Source: Ichthyophis bannanicus | Taxonomy: Eukaryota > Chordata > Amphibia > Gymnophiona > Ichthyophiidae | DNA length: 64,000 nt | Reading direction: 5' to 3' | Assembly: GCA_033557465.1 (NCBI GenBank) | Contig: CM066051.1 | Coordinates: 101,161,026 to 101,225,025, forward strand | In this document: piece by piece, positions 10,674-21,600 of the stretch | Numbering within the stretch: the first letter of the stretch is position 1 | Layout: each line of letters opens with the position of its first letter | Position numbers and translations under genes: made by a program | Notes under the pieces: model-generated | The model's database searches: none | What the model saw: only the letters and a program-made list of their open reading frames with translations | Told to the model about the DNA's origin: nothing

Positions 10674-10811
10674 ATGGCTGCCAAACCTCAATGTGTGATT
10701 TGTGGGTCCCGCAGAGGTACAATGACTGACTCTGGCATCTGCAAGAGCTGTGCTGCAGTTTCTTCAGAACTAGAATGTCTTCTCCCACTGCTGTTTGCAG
10801 CTCTGTGGTAA
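10674..10811 (+). pseudogene. DIRS-C gag N-terminus with zinc ribbon
   Basis: The ATG opens a 45-residue frame with the pattern C-x2-C-x12-C-x2-C (KPQCVICGS ... GICKSCAA). The same spacing occurs at the gag start of B2 at 16529. Four cysteines in two knuckles suggest zinc binding, as expected for an RNA-binding gag. The frame stops soon after and the rest of gag is not recognisable. The 9836-10673 leader holds only A-rich runs. Confidence 0.6.
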
Positions 10812-12469
10812 CTCGATTGATTTTTCTTGATTTTTCAGCGATTTTAGGCATTTCTCTCATGCCTGCAACCCTCCCACCTTCTTCTTTGACTTTTTAAGTT
10901 AATTCCTTAGCTTTTGGGGGTTTTAATTCACTCTTTTGGTGTTTTATTTTTGCTGGTGGCCATTTTGAATAGCTAATGAGCCTCGGTTTTTGGCGGGAAG
11001 CCAGATTACTTCTCTGCTGGCTTCTAAAAGCTATATTGTTGTTTCAGTTTTTTTCTTCTTTCCACAACACTTGCTAGATGTCAGTTGTGCAGAGGTTACT
11101 TTTTTCTCTGCATATGTATGAACATAATGGATAAAAAGTACAGAAGGCATGGATAGAGAACAGTATGCAATTCAGAGCCACAGTACAATGCTGAGTCACT
11201 GATGAAGGGTGCAGGGCTCATGGCTTCTATTCCCCACTGTGCCCAACAAAGAAGGCTGGCTGAGGCATTACCTATTATGGGGAATATTGTTAAATGCCTG
11301 TTCCTGCGGGACGCAGTTATTTCTTTTTAGTTCTCCCTGTGCCTTATTCAGGTTTACGCTGCATAGGCTGTCAGAAGACACACAGGGACCTCAGGCATCA
11401 GCTCTGCTCTTCCCCCAGCATCTTGCTTCCCCTGAGGAACTTGGGAACTCCGGAGCTTGGCTTCGGGGGAGCTCTCCATTGGCTTTACGCTGCACTGAGT
11501 CTTTACCACGAGAGTTTGGATACCTCCAGGAAGTTCAGGTATCATTTTCTGTAAGAAAACTGTGAGTACTCTGTTTTTGTTTTTTCTTCCTTGCCTCAGC
11601 TGCTCTGGGATGCTTTCAGCTGTATCCGGACCGGCTGCCCCTGAGTTGGAAGTGCCTACCTTGACTTTTTAGTCCACAAACTGCAGCCGGGTTACTTTGT
11701 ACGTCCTACTGATTATTGTACCTGTCTTATTCAATATACCATTTGGTTGAGGTTTTAAGTCAGTGTTTTGGATCCTGACTGTTTTGGGCTCGGCCTAATT
11801 AAGCATGCTCACTGTAATTTTCCTATGGCTGGGTTGAGCTTCTACATCCCTCCCCAGAAACACCTTTCAGCCCCTACCATGGAGGTCTGAAGGGGCTGCG
11901 GAGGGATCCCACTCTAATTTCCCTACTTTCGGTCACTGTAATTGCCTTACCCTGACCTTGAAAGTTTCTCTATGCCAGCACAGTGAATGACTGACAGTTC
12001 CCTTCTCAGTTCTGCGAATACCTGACAGTTTTTCGGTGCCAGCGGCTGTTTTGTTTTTCTCTTCAGTGTTTCTTTTTAGAGGAAACAGCTCTAAACAGCA
12101 GTTTCCACACACTTAATCATGCTGTTGAGGCACGTGGAGTTTCAAAATCCTTTTCTTCAACAGTCTTGGGTTTCCCTGAGCCTTCCTTGCTTTTTGTTTT
12201 AAATGCAAAAAATAAATAAATAAATAAATAAATGAAACCCCACACAAGCAGAGGAAAGGTGGTTTAAGTCTCTACAATGCTTTTTTCTCTGGCTGTATTA
12301 TATGTGAAATGTAATCAGCCGAAGGGTACATTAATAGCTTGCTTGTGTTACACTTGCACGCTGCATCCCGGAGGCTTTCCCCATACCCACTGCGTTGCTA
12401 GCTGGGTCCCTCAGCACCTTATCTCCCCCCTCCTCAGAGCCCCTGCTGCAGGATCTTCCACAGCCGCTG
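10812..12469 (+). other. DIRS-C interior without recognisable gene
   Basis: Gag and the first half of RT should lie here. No gag motifs, RT motif A or long frame is seen; there are A/T-rich runs and a TAAA tract near 12205. Either an internal deletion was refilled by unrelated sequence or decay is complete. Coding resumes abruptly near 12470 in the middle of RT. Confidence 0.5.
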
Positions 12470-13905
12470 CAGACCACATTACACATTCCCATCCGGCCGT
12501 CTCATCAACGGTTCCTCCACTTCGCTCTTCCGTGGGGCCACTTCCAATTTCCGGCCATGCCGTTTGGTCTCGCCACGGCCCCCCGCTCCTTCACAAACGT
12601 GATGGTAGTGGTCGCGGCGGCCTTGTGCAAAGAGGGCATCCTGGTCCATCCGTATCTCGACGACTGGTGGATTCGGGCAAAGTCCAGTCGGGAGTGTGTG
12701 CACGTCACGAGCAGGGTGGTGGCTCTGCTGCGGTCCCTCGGCTGGGTGGTGAAAGAATGCAAGAGTTGTCTGTGCCCGACTCAGGATCTCGAGTATCAGG
12801 GAGTGAGCCTCGACACAGCACGGGGCTTGGTGTGCCTGCCGGAGCGCCGCATGCGGTCTCTTGTCCGACTCTTCAGGGGGATGCCCGCTCCGTCTGCATG
12901 GTGATAGCTACAGCTCCTCGGTACGATGGCAGCAACCTTGGAGGTGGTGCCCTGGGCGCGCTTCCACATGCGCCCGCGGCAGACTGCTCTGCTGCGCCGT
13001 TGGTCCAACCAATTCGACTCGTTGAACAAGAGATTGACTTGCCCAAGGGTGGTTCGCCGATCACTCCGGTGGTGGCTCTCCTCCGAGGACCTGGCGCGGG
13101 GGATTCCCTGGAGCCTCCACTTTGGGTTCCGTTCACAACGGATGCCAGCTTAACCGGCTGGGGGGCTCACTGCGAGACCCGCTTCGCTCAAGGGGAATGG
13201 TCTCCCCTGGAGACTTCTTGGTCGATCAACCGCCTCGAATTGCGGGCGGTGCGGCTAGCCCTCTTGGCCTCAAAGCCCTAGTTCTCGACCGGCCGGTGCG
13301 AGTCCTCTCGGACATTGCGACCACCGTAGCTTACATCAATCGCCAAGGGGGCACCGGCAGCATGGCCCTGGAATCAGAAGCGATGGCCTTGGTCAATTGG
13401 GTGCAGTCTCGTCTTCCGGCCATCTCGGCAGCGCCTATTGCAGACGCAGACAATGTTCAGGCCGATTTTCTCTGCAGAGTGCGGGTGGACCCCGGAGAGT
13501 GGGAGCTAAACCCGCAAGTTTATGCGCAAATAGTTCGTCGGGGGGGGGGCGCCCTTCATGGATCTCATGGCGACATTTCAATCGGCCGAGACAGGACGCT
13601 TCTTCAGCAGGCAAAGGGAGCGCATGTCCGAGGGGCTCGACGCTCTCATTCAGCCGTGGCCAACGTCCGGCCTTCTTTATGTCTTTCCTCCGTGGGTTCT
13701 GATTGGCTGGGTCGTTCAGCGCATCGAGGGCCATCGGGGTCGAGTGTTACTGGTGGCCCCGGACTGGCCTGGGTGGCCCTGGTATGCCGATCTGGTCCGG
13801 CTGAGCGACGGCATTCCTTGGCTCCTATCCACGCTGCCGAATCTTCTTTTTCAGGGACCCTTGCGGATGCCCCAAGTGGGTCGATTCTCGCTTACGGTTT
13901 GGCCA
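12470..13905 (+). pseudogene. DIRS-C RT (C-terminal half), RNase H, methyltransferase
   Basis: It begins inside RT at LHIPIRPSHQRFLHF, continues with MPFGLATAPRSF and YLDDWWIRAKS (motif C, near 12650), then RNase H (FTTDASLTGWGAHC, LELRAVRLALL, ATTVAYINRQGGTGS, NVQADFLCR). The Dam-like methyltransferase follows (MDLMATFQSAETG, LLYVFPPWVLIGW, RVLLVAPDWPGWPWYADLV). Frame changes occur near 12900 and 13290 and in the G run near 13540. RT motif A is absent, so this copy cannot supply RT. Confidence 0.8.
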
Positions 13906-14945
13906 TGGAGAGGCTGAAAAAAGAAGGGTTACTCCCCCCCGCGGTGATTTCTACCCTACTGCGGGCGGGGAAAACCTCCACTTCTCTTACTTACGTTCGG
14001 ATTTGGGGGATCTTTGAAGACTGGTGCTCCCGGCGTGGAGTCCGGGCGGCGACGGTTTCCGTTTCCGTCGTTTTAAGTTTCTTCAGGTTGCTTTTGATAA
14101 GGGCCTTGCGGCTAGTTCCCTGAAAGTCCGGTTGGCGGCTATCTCTTGTTATCGAGGCAAAGTTTTAGGCCGTCTCCACGGTTCTTATCCGGACGTACGT
14201 CTTTTTCTTACGACTGTTTTTCATTTGCGGCCCTCCCGCAGGATTTTCGTTCCTCCGGGGGACTTGAATCTGGTGATGCGGGCCCTGGTTCGTGAACCTT
14301 TTGAACCCCTGAGTAGGGCGTTTCTGAAAGATTTTACGCTGAAGACGGTTTTTCTTGTAGCCATCTGTTCGGCACGGTGTATTTCAGATCTACATGCGTT
14401 GTCCTGCCGAGAACCTTTTTTGTCTTTTTCCCCGGTCCCTTCCTTTTTGCCGAAGGTGGTTTCCCCTATTCATGTGAATCAGACAGTGTTTCTTCCAGTT
14501 CTTTCTTCCCACTCTGTCGGGTCGGCGGACAAAAGTCTTCACCGTTTCGATGTGGGTCGTGCACTTCGTCGTTATTTGAAGGCTACCGAATCTTTTCGGA
14601 AGACTGACCGGTTATTCGTGCTCCTCGGTGGTGCACGTAAAGGGGAAGCGGCGGCTAAGGCCTCCGTTGCAAGATGGCTCAAGGAAGCGTTCGCGTCTGC
14701 GTATCTGTTGCAGCGGCGGTCTGTTCCGGAGGGGCTACTGGATCATTCCACTAGGGCTCAGGCGACCGCTTGGGCGGAGTATAGCCTAGTTCCGCCAGCA
14801 GATATCTGTAAGGCGGCCACCTGGTCGTCTCTGCATGTTTTCAGTACGCACTATCGTTTAGATGTGTCAGCGGCTCGGGATTCCTCTTTTGTTCGGCGGT
14901 TCTGCGCGCCGGATGGCAAGGTCCCGCCCGGTCTTAACTGCTCTG
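13905..14945 (+). pseudogene. DIRS-C tyrosine recombinase, one frameshift
   Basis: The first part (AGKTSTSLTYVRIWGIFEDW) is in one frame. A shift near 14060-14090 leads into a long open frame with FDKGLAASSLKVRLAAISCY. The catalytic set follows: Arg in AICSARCISDLHAL, HxxR as LDHSTRAQATAW, the conserved PADICKAATW, and Tyr in FSTHYRLD. All key residues are visible. Apart from the single frameshift it looks functional, unlike the rest of the element. Confidence 0.8.
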
Positions 14946-14952
14946 TTACATC

Positions 14953-15047
14953 CCGATGTTGGAGGACTAAACTGGATTACCGAACAGGAAATGGAAATTA
15001 CACTAACCTGGTAATTGTAGTTCCTGGAGGGTCCAGTTTAGTCCTCC
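14953..15047. repeat. DIRS-C internal complementary region
   Basis: The first part (CGATGTTGGAGGACTAAACT to GGATTACCGAACAGG) is the reverse complement of the left end. The second part (AATTACACTAACCTGGTAAT to TCCAGTTTAGTCCTCC) is the reverse complement of the right end. The two meet at AACAGGAAATGG, the predicted circle junction. Confidence 0.8.
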
Positions 15048-15417
15048 TTCCCTCCCGACTATCTGTTATAAAAATGCGGTGCGCTTTCCGAACGGTGGAT
15101 CATAAGACGGTTCCTCATGCCGTTCGAACCTTTTTTGCAGCCGCGTTTTTGGCTATGGCTCTTCCTTTCTCAGGTGTTCAGTCAGCTCCTGAGATTTCTG
15201 ATACGGAGCTGTATTTTGATTTCTGGGGCGTTGGTTCCAGTGCAATACAGTGTTCTGACTTCCTCGTTTGGGGAGAAAGTTGGATATTTTGGTGGGGGGG
15301 AAACAAATTGTTCTTTAATTATGTCATTTTCATTATGTCATTTTGTATATTAATCTAATGTGTTGCTTCGTTAAGTATGCTTTGTTACTAGTACACTGGG
15401 GGCTTCTGGGAGCTCCG

Positions 15418-15549
15418 TCTGCATATATACTACAGAAGACTTGATTGGTCCAGTCTCCAGGCTGCAGGAGGAGGGGCACTACCCGATGTTGGAGGACTAA
15501 ACTGGACCCTCCAGGAACTACAATTACCAGGTTAGTGTAATTTCCATTT
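15418..15549 (+). repeat. DIRS-C right inverted terminal repeat
   Basis: It is the inverse of 9706-9835, containing TATACTACAGAAGACTTGAT and CACTACCCGATGTTGG. It ends with the right-specific tail GGTTAGTGTAATTTCCATTT. The left end of B2 starts immediately afterwards. Confidence 0.8.
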
Positions 15550-15720
15550 CCTTATCATCCCTCCAATCCCGTCCCATACTTCTGGGTTGTGCACCTCTTC
15601 CAGCAGCTTGGAGACTAAGCATGTCATCTTTTTGATGACACCAGTGTACATATGCAGCTGGCACTGCCTACCAGCCCCAGTTTGCTCAGTCTCCAAGCAG
15701 CTGGAGGAGGTAGAGAGCCA
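15550..15720 (+). repeat. DIRS-B2 left inverted terminal repeat
   Basis: It begins TTATCATCCCTCCAATCCCG and contains CAGCAGCTTGGAGACTAAGC and GATGACACCAGTGTACATAT. The reverse complements are at 19960-20100. The first 25 bases also appear inverted in the first half of the ICR at 19535-19562. Confidence 0.75.
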
Positions 15721-16528
15721 GGGTGCTGGACTCACTGAAGGAACAACTAAAGATAGTTATGGTTATTTGGGGGGCTTTAGTTTAATTTCTTTTAATTTTA
15801 ATTGCCGAGAGGAAAAAAAGAAAAAACGTGTGGCTAAGAGGGCTATCCTCCTCTCCCCTTCCCCATACCCCCAGGTGCGAAAGAAGGGGCTTCAGGGATT
15901 GCAAGAGGCATCCAGAGCCACTAGCAGCTCCCGAACCCATTACTGGGTGAAGAGTCCATGCCGCAAATTCCACTAGCCAACGGCAGCAGTTCAGGCCTCT
16001 CTTCGCCGAAGCCAGCAGACGCGGCTGAGCGCAAGGCAGGCAGATGCGCATGGAAGACTCTGGACAGTGAGCAGGAAGCCAGATAAAACAGAGCCAGAGA
16101 GTGAGGGGGCTCAGGTGCAAGGAAACGGCGGACCTGAAAGGTCCTCTGGGCAGTTGGCTGCAGCGCGGCTGTGTGTATCGCGTGGTGAACGGCAGTTCTT
16201 GTCAGTGCAGGGAAAATTTTGGCAGCCTTGCTAGAGCACGGAGAGAGGAAACGGGATAGCGCTTCTCTGCGTTGGTTTCAGTTTTTTTCTTAGCCATAGC
16301 TCTATTGAGCGTGATTTCCTTTTGTTTTGTCTTTAGTTTAGTCTAATTTGTACAGCTGCTAATGGAACCCGTTTATTAAAAAAAAAATAGAGAGAAAAAA
16401 CCAAAGCCTTCCATTCCTGTGCCGGGGATTCCTTTTATTTTTGTTTTGTTCTCTTGGTTTTGGCTTCCTCCTTGGCCGTTTTTGGTGTTCTGCTAGGCTG
16501 GGGGCTAACAGGAACCAGTCCACAGACC

Positions 16529-17035
16529 ATGCCGGCTAGACCACAGTGTTTAGTTTGCAGGGCCCAGTGGGGGGGGCTGTCTGATGTGGGCATTTGCCAT
16601 GGATGTGAGGAGGCCCAGTCTGCAGAACAGGACTGAGCAGGAGAGGAGTCCCTCATCCCAGGAGGACATAGCGGATGGGGAGGTCAGAGGAGTGGGTCCC
16701 GCAGCTCCACTACTAGAGCTGGCAAGTGGGTCCCAAGCTTCTCCCAGACTTTCCACTTCTCAGAGCCCTGGGGACAGAGGAGTCCCGGGTGATTTCTCCC
16801 CTGAATTTGTTTTGCTTATGCATAGGGCGCATAAGCAGAACAAATGGAAGGTCAGCTGTGGATTTTTATCCTGCCTGGGTCCAGATCACATCCAACCAGT
16901 GGATCCCGGAAGTCATCTGGGAAGACTATATCCTGGAATTGGCACGACCAGTGGCCCACTCCTTCGTTCAGTCCCTTTGCAAGGCGCAAAGCAAAGCGTT
17001 GTCATTAAAGGACACTCTGACACGGCTTCAATAGT
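16529..17035 (+). pseudogene. DIRS-B2 gag remnant with zinc ribbon
   Basis: It starts with MPARPQCLVCRAQWGG and then GICHGCEE: C-x2-C-x12-C-x2-C, as in DIRS C. A stop follows at residue 36. In a neighbouring frame the gag continues with SPEFVLLMHRAHKQNK, homologous to SNEFFLLMHKAFCM in B3 and [13 protein letters not shown] near 30750. Most of the gag C-terminus is deleted before RT begins near 17040. The leader 15721-16528 shows no coding. Confidence 0.6.
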
Positions 17036-18610
17036 TAGAGGCCATGGTGCCCGTTCCCCAAGACCAATGCGGGTCCGGTCGATACTCCATCTATTTCATG
17101 GTGCCCAAAAAGGGGGGTTCCTTTCGGCCAATTCTAGATCTCAAATCCATGAACCGATGTCTACGGGTGCCATGTTTTCACATGGAAACATTGCAGTCTG
17201 TCATAATGGCGGTGAGCAGAGGGGAGTTCTTGACATCTCTCGATCTCACGGAGGCCTGTTTACACATTCTCATCCATCCAGATCATCAGCAGTTTTTCCA
17301 TTTTCATAGTGCCTATGGGACATTTTCAGTTCAGAGCATTGCCGTTTGGACTAGCAATGGCTCCCTCTACTTTCACCAAGGTCATGGTGGTGGTAGCAGC
17401 GGCACACCACAAGGAAGGGGTTCTGGTGCACCCTATCTCGATGACTGGCTGATTCGAGCAAAATCCAAGGACGAAAGCGAGCAAGAAGCAGCAAGAGTGA
17501 TGGAGTTCCTGCAAAGTGTCGATTGGGTGATCAACATGACCAAAAGTCGGTTGTTTCCATACCAGGAGCTATAGTACCTGGAAGCAAGTTTCGACACTCA
17601 GGCAGGTAAAGTGTTCCTGCCCAGGCATCGGCACAGGGGCTACGGTAGCTCAAGCGGCAATTCCTGAGGATGTCTGACCCGACGGCCTAATATTACCTGC
17701 AGGTACTGGGAATCATGGCAGTGACACTCAAACTCGTGCCATGGGCAAGAGCATACAAACGACCCTTGCAGAGGGTGCTGCTCCACCAGTGGTCTCACCA
17801 GAGACATCCCTTGTGACAAGGTCATTGCTCAGGTGGTGGCTCCGCCCAGAGAATTTGGAAAAGGGTATGCTCCTCGAGGCTGCTCAGTGGATCCTATCGA
17901 TGACCGATGCTAGTCTGTCGGGCTGAGGGACCCACTGTGAAGGACACATTGCGCAGGGACAGTAGAGCCCGCAGGAAGTCCTTTGGTCTATCAACAGACT
18001 AGAGATGCAGGCGGTCGCCTTGGCGTTGCAGGGTTTCTGTCCGTGGTTGCAGGGGAAGGCAGTCTGGGTCTTCTTGGACAATGCAACCATAGTGGCCTAC
18101 ATCAACTGTCAGGGAGGCACGGGCAGCGTTTCCTTGGAAGACGAAGCCGAAATGCTGATGGTTTGGGCAGAAAATAATCTCCAAGCTTTGTTGGTGGCAC
18201 ACATGGTGGAAGTCGACAACATGACGGCAGATTATTTCAGCCGGGTGATGTTGACCCCGGCGAATGGGTGCTCTGCCAGGAGGTGTTCTCGCTGCTAGTG
18301 GACAGATGGGGCATGCCGATCATGGAACTGATGGTAACATTTGTCACAGCCGAAGTGAGCTGATTTTTCAGCAGGAGACTAGAAAGGATGTTGGAGGGCC
18401 TGGACGCCCTGGTGCAAAGATGGGCCACGGAAGAGTTTCTCTTTTTTTTTTTTCTCCTCCGTGGACACTCATAGGCTGGGTCATGCAGTGGATTGAGGCT
18501 CATTGAGGATTAGTCATTCTGATCGCCTCTGATTAGCCAAGGCATCCTTGGTATGCTGACCTGGTGTGACTAATGGCAGAATGGCCATGATGGTTGCTGG
18601 CCTGAGACGA
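17036..18610 (+). pseudogene. DIRS-B2 RT-RNase H-methyltransferase, broken
   Basis: RT shows VPKKGGSFRPILDLKSMN, LTSLDLTEACLHILIHP (motif A) and YLDDWLIRAKSKDE (motif C, near 17440). An intervening frameshift scrambles the PFGLA region. RNase H follows (MTDASLSG, LDNATIVAYINCQGGTGS, VEVDNMTADYFSRV). The methyltransferase shows ELMVTFVTAEVS, RMLEGLDALVQRW and PPWTLIGWVMQW. Stops are scattered throughout. Confidence 0.75.
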
Positions 18611-18614
18611 TCTC

Positions 18615-19525
18615 TTGACCCAGGGGCCAGTGCATATGCCTCAGGTGGCTCTTGAAAGGGCTCGGTTGAAGAAGAGGGGTTACTCAGGACTGGTGATTAC
18701 AACATTGCTGAAGGCCCAAAAGAAGTCCACCTCCTTATCATACATCCGGGTATGGCGCATCTTTGAGGCATGGCATGAAGGAAGTCAGTGTTACCCGTCT
18801 ACGGCTACAGTGCCAGACATCATAGCGTTTCTGCAGACCGGTTTTGAGAAGGGCTTGGCCGCCAGCTCCTTAAAGGTGCAACTGGCAGCGATTTTCTTTT
18901 ATAGAGGTAGGGTCCAAGGGGTGTCGGTGGCAACACACCCGGATGTAGTGTGGTTCCTGAAGGCAGTGAGTTGCCTCTTGCCCTCCGCGGTGGTTGGTGG
19001 TCCCACCATGGGATCTCAATTTGGTGTTGGCGGCTCTTACAAGGGAATCTTTTGAGCCATTGAGCTGATGGATTTGACCCTTAAGAGACAGTGTTCCTAG
19101 TGGCGATTTGCTCAGCGTGAAGGCTTGAAGCTCTGAAATCCTTATCTTACCAGGAGCCTTTCCTTTCTATCTCTAAGGAAAATGTGGTATTTCGTCCGGT
19201 GCCTTCCTTTATGCCCTAGGTAGTATCAGTTTTTCATTTGAATCAGCCATTGCCCTGCCGGCTCTTGCGAGTGTGGGGGGAGGAACTGCAAATCCACAGT
19301 TGAGGCTCTTTGGATGTTTGAAGGGCCTTGCAGCATTATTTGAAGAGGACAGATTTGTTTCGTGGATCGTCTGTTTGTTCTTTTTGGGGGGCTGCGCAAA
19401 GAGGAAGCAGCGGCAAAGGCCTCCATTTCTAGGTGGATAAGGGAAGCTATTGCCTCCGCATATATTTTGAATGGGAAGGCAATGCCGGCGGGATTCCCGT
19501 CAATCAAACTGCTCTGTTACATCCC
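18615..19525 (+). pseudogene. DIRS-B2 tyrosine recombinase, catalytic C-terminus deleted
   Basis: The N-terminal DNA-binding part is clear (KAQKKSTSLSYIRVWRIFEAW, FEKGLAASSLKVQLAAIFFY). The core continues with VFLVAICSA, but a stop replaces the Arg region. It then runs to SRWIREAIASAYIL and jumps straight to ICR-flanking sequence. The roughly 80 residues that should carry HxxR and the catalytic Tyr are gone. This recombinase cannot work. Confidence 0.7.
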
Positions 19526-19615
19526 AGAATTGCGGGACTGGACTGGAGGGACGATAAGGAAAGTTAAGTTAGACCTTACCTGCTAATTGGTGTTCCTTGA
19601 ACGCCAGTCCAGTCC
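19525..19615. repeat. DIRS-B2 internal complementary region
   Basis: CGGGACTGGACTGGAGGGAC GATAAGG is the inverse of the left end. TTAGACCTTACCTGCTAATT to CAGTCCAGTCCC is the inverse of the right end at 20095-20140. Confidence 0.75.
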
Positions 19616-19959
19616 CAGATCCCTCCCTGATTAGGTACAATGTTCTGTCGCAACCCCAGTCCTGAAGAGAGTTCCCTTGTTAGTGGAAGTTTGCCAGGGG
19701 CGGCACGGGTTTTGGGGATTAGTTTAGGTGCCAGCGAGCTGATGGTGTCATGGTGGCTTAGTAGGAGGTGGCCAGTTCCTGGCAGGAGGGCTATCTGTCT
19801 CATGCTCAATTATTTACTTTTGCCCTAGGGGCATCGTTGCCTATGAAGTCCACAGGTAAGCCTCCTCGTTCTGGGAGGAAGGGGGATCCCTTCTATGGGG
19901 GAGGGGGTGCAAGATTATAGAGTTTAAGGTTTATTCAAGTTGACTACTTATTTGTTGCT

Positions 19960-20146
19960 CCTGTGAGTCTGCTTTGTCAATAGGTTATTGGGGCTGGTAG
20001 GCGGTGTCAGCAGCATATGTACACTGGTATCATCAAAAAAATGACATGCTCAGTCTCCAAGCTGCTGGAAGAGGTACACAACCCAAAAGTGCGGGACTGG
20101 AGTTCCTCAAGGAACGCCAATTAGCAGGTAAGGTCTAATTTAACTC
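19960..20146 (+). repeat. DIRS-B2 right inverted terminal repeat
   Basis: It mirrors 15550-15720: GGCTGGTAGGCGGTGTCAGC, CATATGTACACTGGTATCAT and CTCAGTCTCCAAGCTGCTGG. The right-specific tail is GCCAATTAGCAGGTAAGGTC. Sequence of the B3 recombinase resumes at TTTTGATGCTGCC. Confidence 0.75.
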
Positions 20147-20780
20147 TTTTGATGCTGCCTCACTTCTATGCGGGTCTCCAAAAAGAATAAGCGGATGATG
20201 TGGCTTCAGTCTGCTTGAGGTAGTGGTGCAACACGTGCCGGACGTCCATTCACCACAGTAGCGGATCCTCTACCCCCGTGAAGACGGGTAGTGTGACTGA
20301 CTGAGATGAAACACCGACATCACCTTCAGGAGAAAGGAAGGCACTGGCCTCAGCACCCTTTTCCTTGGCAAAATAGAGAAACAAAACCTGACATGACAGC
20401 GCCTGGAGCTCCGAAATCCTTCTGGCTGAACAAGTAGCCACCAAAAAGGCTGTCTTTAAGGTCAAGTCTTTCAAGGAACTTGCTCCCAAGGGCTCAAAAG
20501 GCGCCACTGTCATCACGGACAGAATCAGATTAAAGTCCCACAGGGGGATCACTGTTCATACTGCTTGGCGAAGATGCTTCACCACCCATAAAACTACAAG
20601 CAATGTCCGGGTGTGAATCCTACCGTGATAACAGGTAATCGCCGCCACCTGTATACACAGCAAGCTGCAGGCCAAACCCTTGTCCAAGCCTGCTTACAAG
20701 AAGACCAGGATATCGGGTACCGAGGCCAAAAGTGGGCGACATCCATGCTCCTCTCACCAGCCTTTGCAGATTCTTCAGAT
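20147..20780 (-). pseudogene. DIRS-B3 tyrosine recombinase, N-terminal part
   Basis: The minus strand shows RARKCSTSLAYVHI, then PLWDFNLILSVMTVAPFEP, and LVATCSARRISELQALSC with the first catalytic Arg. The last codons before the break (EAASK) match KEEAAAKAS of B2. The gene is completed at 9371-9705. Confidence 0.7.
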
Positions 20781-21600
20781 GTGGACATAGGCCAGGGATG
20801 TGGAGCACTTGCGGGCCCTGAGCAATATTGAAATGACCACAGCTGAATAACCCCACTTTCTCAACATAGCCCTCTCAAGAGCCAGGCCATAAGTGAGAAT
20901 CGACCCACCTGAGGCATCCGGATGGGACCCTGTACCAACAAGTCCTGGTGACCTGGGAGCCACCAAGATCTCGATGGTCATCCGGACGAGATTGGCATAC
21001 CACGGTCTCCTGAGCCAATCTTGGGCAATTAGTACTACTGTCCCCTGTGTGCCGCTATTCACTACACTATTCTCCCTAATAGGGCCCATAGTGGAAAGAC
21101 ATATAGGAGACCCTCCACTGGCCACTGTTGCGCCAGTGCTTTGAGCCCCTCTGACATTCTTTCCCATCTTCTTCTGCAAAAGCAGTGCGCTTTGGCATTC
21201 TGGAAGGTGGCCATCAGGTCCATGACCAGCTGTCCCCACCACTGCACTGCCTGCGCAAAGACTGCTTTGTTGAGAGACCACTCTCCGGGATCCAGTCTGA
21301 CTCTGCTGAGAAAATCCGCCGTGACATTGTCTTTGCCTGCTATATGGGCTGCTGAGAGAGCCAGCAAATTCTCCTCTGCCCATGCCAACAAGGGCGTGAC
21401 TTTGTCCTCCAACTGCATGCTGCTTGTGCCTCCTTGTCGATTGATGTACGCCACTGCGGTGGCATTGTCCAAGAGCGCTCACTGCCTTCCCCTAAAGGAT
21501 GATGTGAAAAGCCTAGAATGCCAGATGCAACACTCTCATCTCCAGCCAATTGATCGGCCAAGTGCACTCCACCGCCGTCCATACTCCCTGAGTTAGCTGA
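20781..21600 (-). pseudogene. DIRS-B3 RNase H and methyltransferase
   Basis: RNase H residues NATAVAYINRQGGTSSM, KDNVTADFLSRVRLDPGEW and the methyltransferase stretch VMDLMATFQNAKAHCF, RMSEGLKALAQQW, LLYVFPLWALLGRIV lie in one frame of 136 codons. The next frame carries VVLIAQDWLRRPWYANLVR. This part is well kept despite frameshifts on both sides. Confidence 0.75.

Larger units (their letters stand above)
9706..15549 (+). mobile_element. DIRS-C element, full-length ends, internal decay
   Basis: Both inverted terminal repeats are present (9706-9835 and 15418-15549), as is an ICR at 14953-15047 made of the reverse complements of the two ends. Inside are a gag zinc-ribbon start, the C-terminal half of RT, RNase H, methyltransferase and a nearly intact recombinase. 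Most of gag and the N-terminal half of RT are missing. It sits in the recombinase gene of B3 and abuts the left end of B2. Recombinase codons are far better kept than the rest. Confidence 0.85.
15550..20146 (+). mobile_element. DIRS-B element B2, complete ends, decayed genes
   Basis: The left repeat (15550-15720), ICR (19525-19615) and right repeat (19960-20146) agree with each other. Gag remnant, RT, RNase H, methyltransferase and recombinase occur in order on the plus strand. At about 4.6 kb it is shorter than the 5.7 kb A3; missing parts include most of gag and the recombinase C-terminus. It interrupts the recombinase gene of B3 and directly follows DIRS C. Confidence 0.8.

Noticed and set aside
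12277..13281. 334-codon frame across DIRS-C RT
   Set aside because: Up to about 13100 it is out of frame with the RT motifs (MPFGLATAP, YLDDWW), which lie in another frame. Only its end (FTTDASLTGWGAHC onward) is genuine RNase H.
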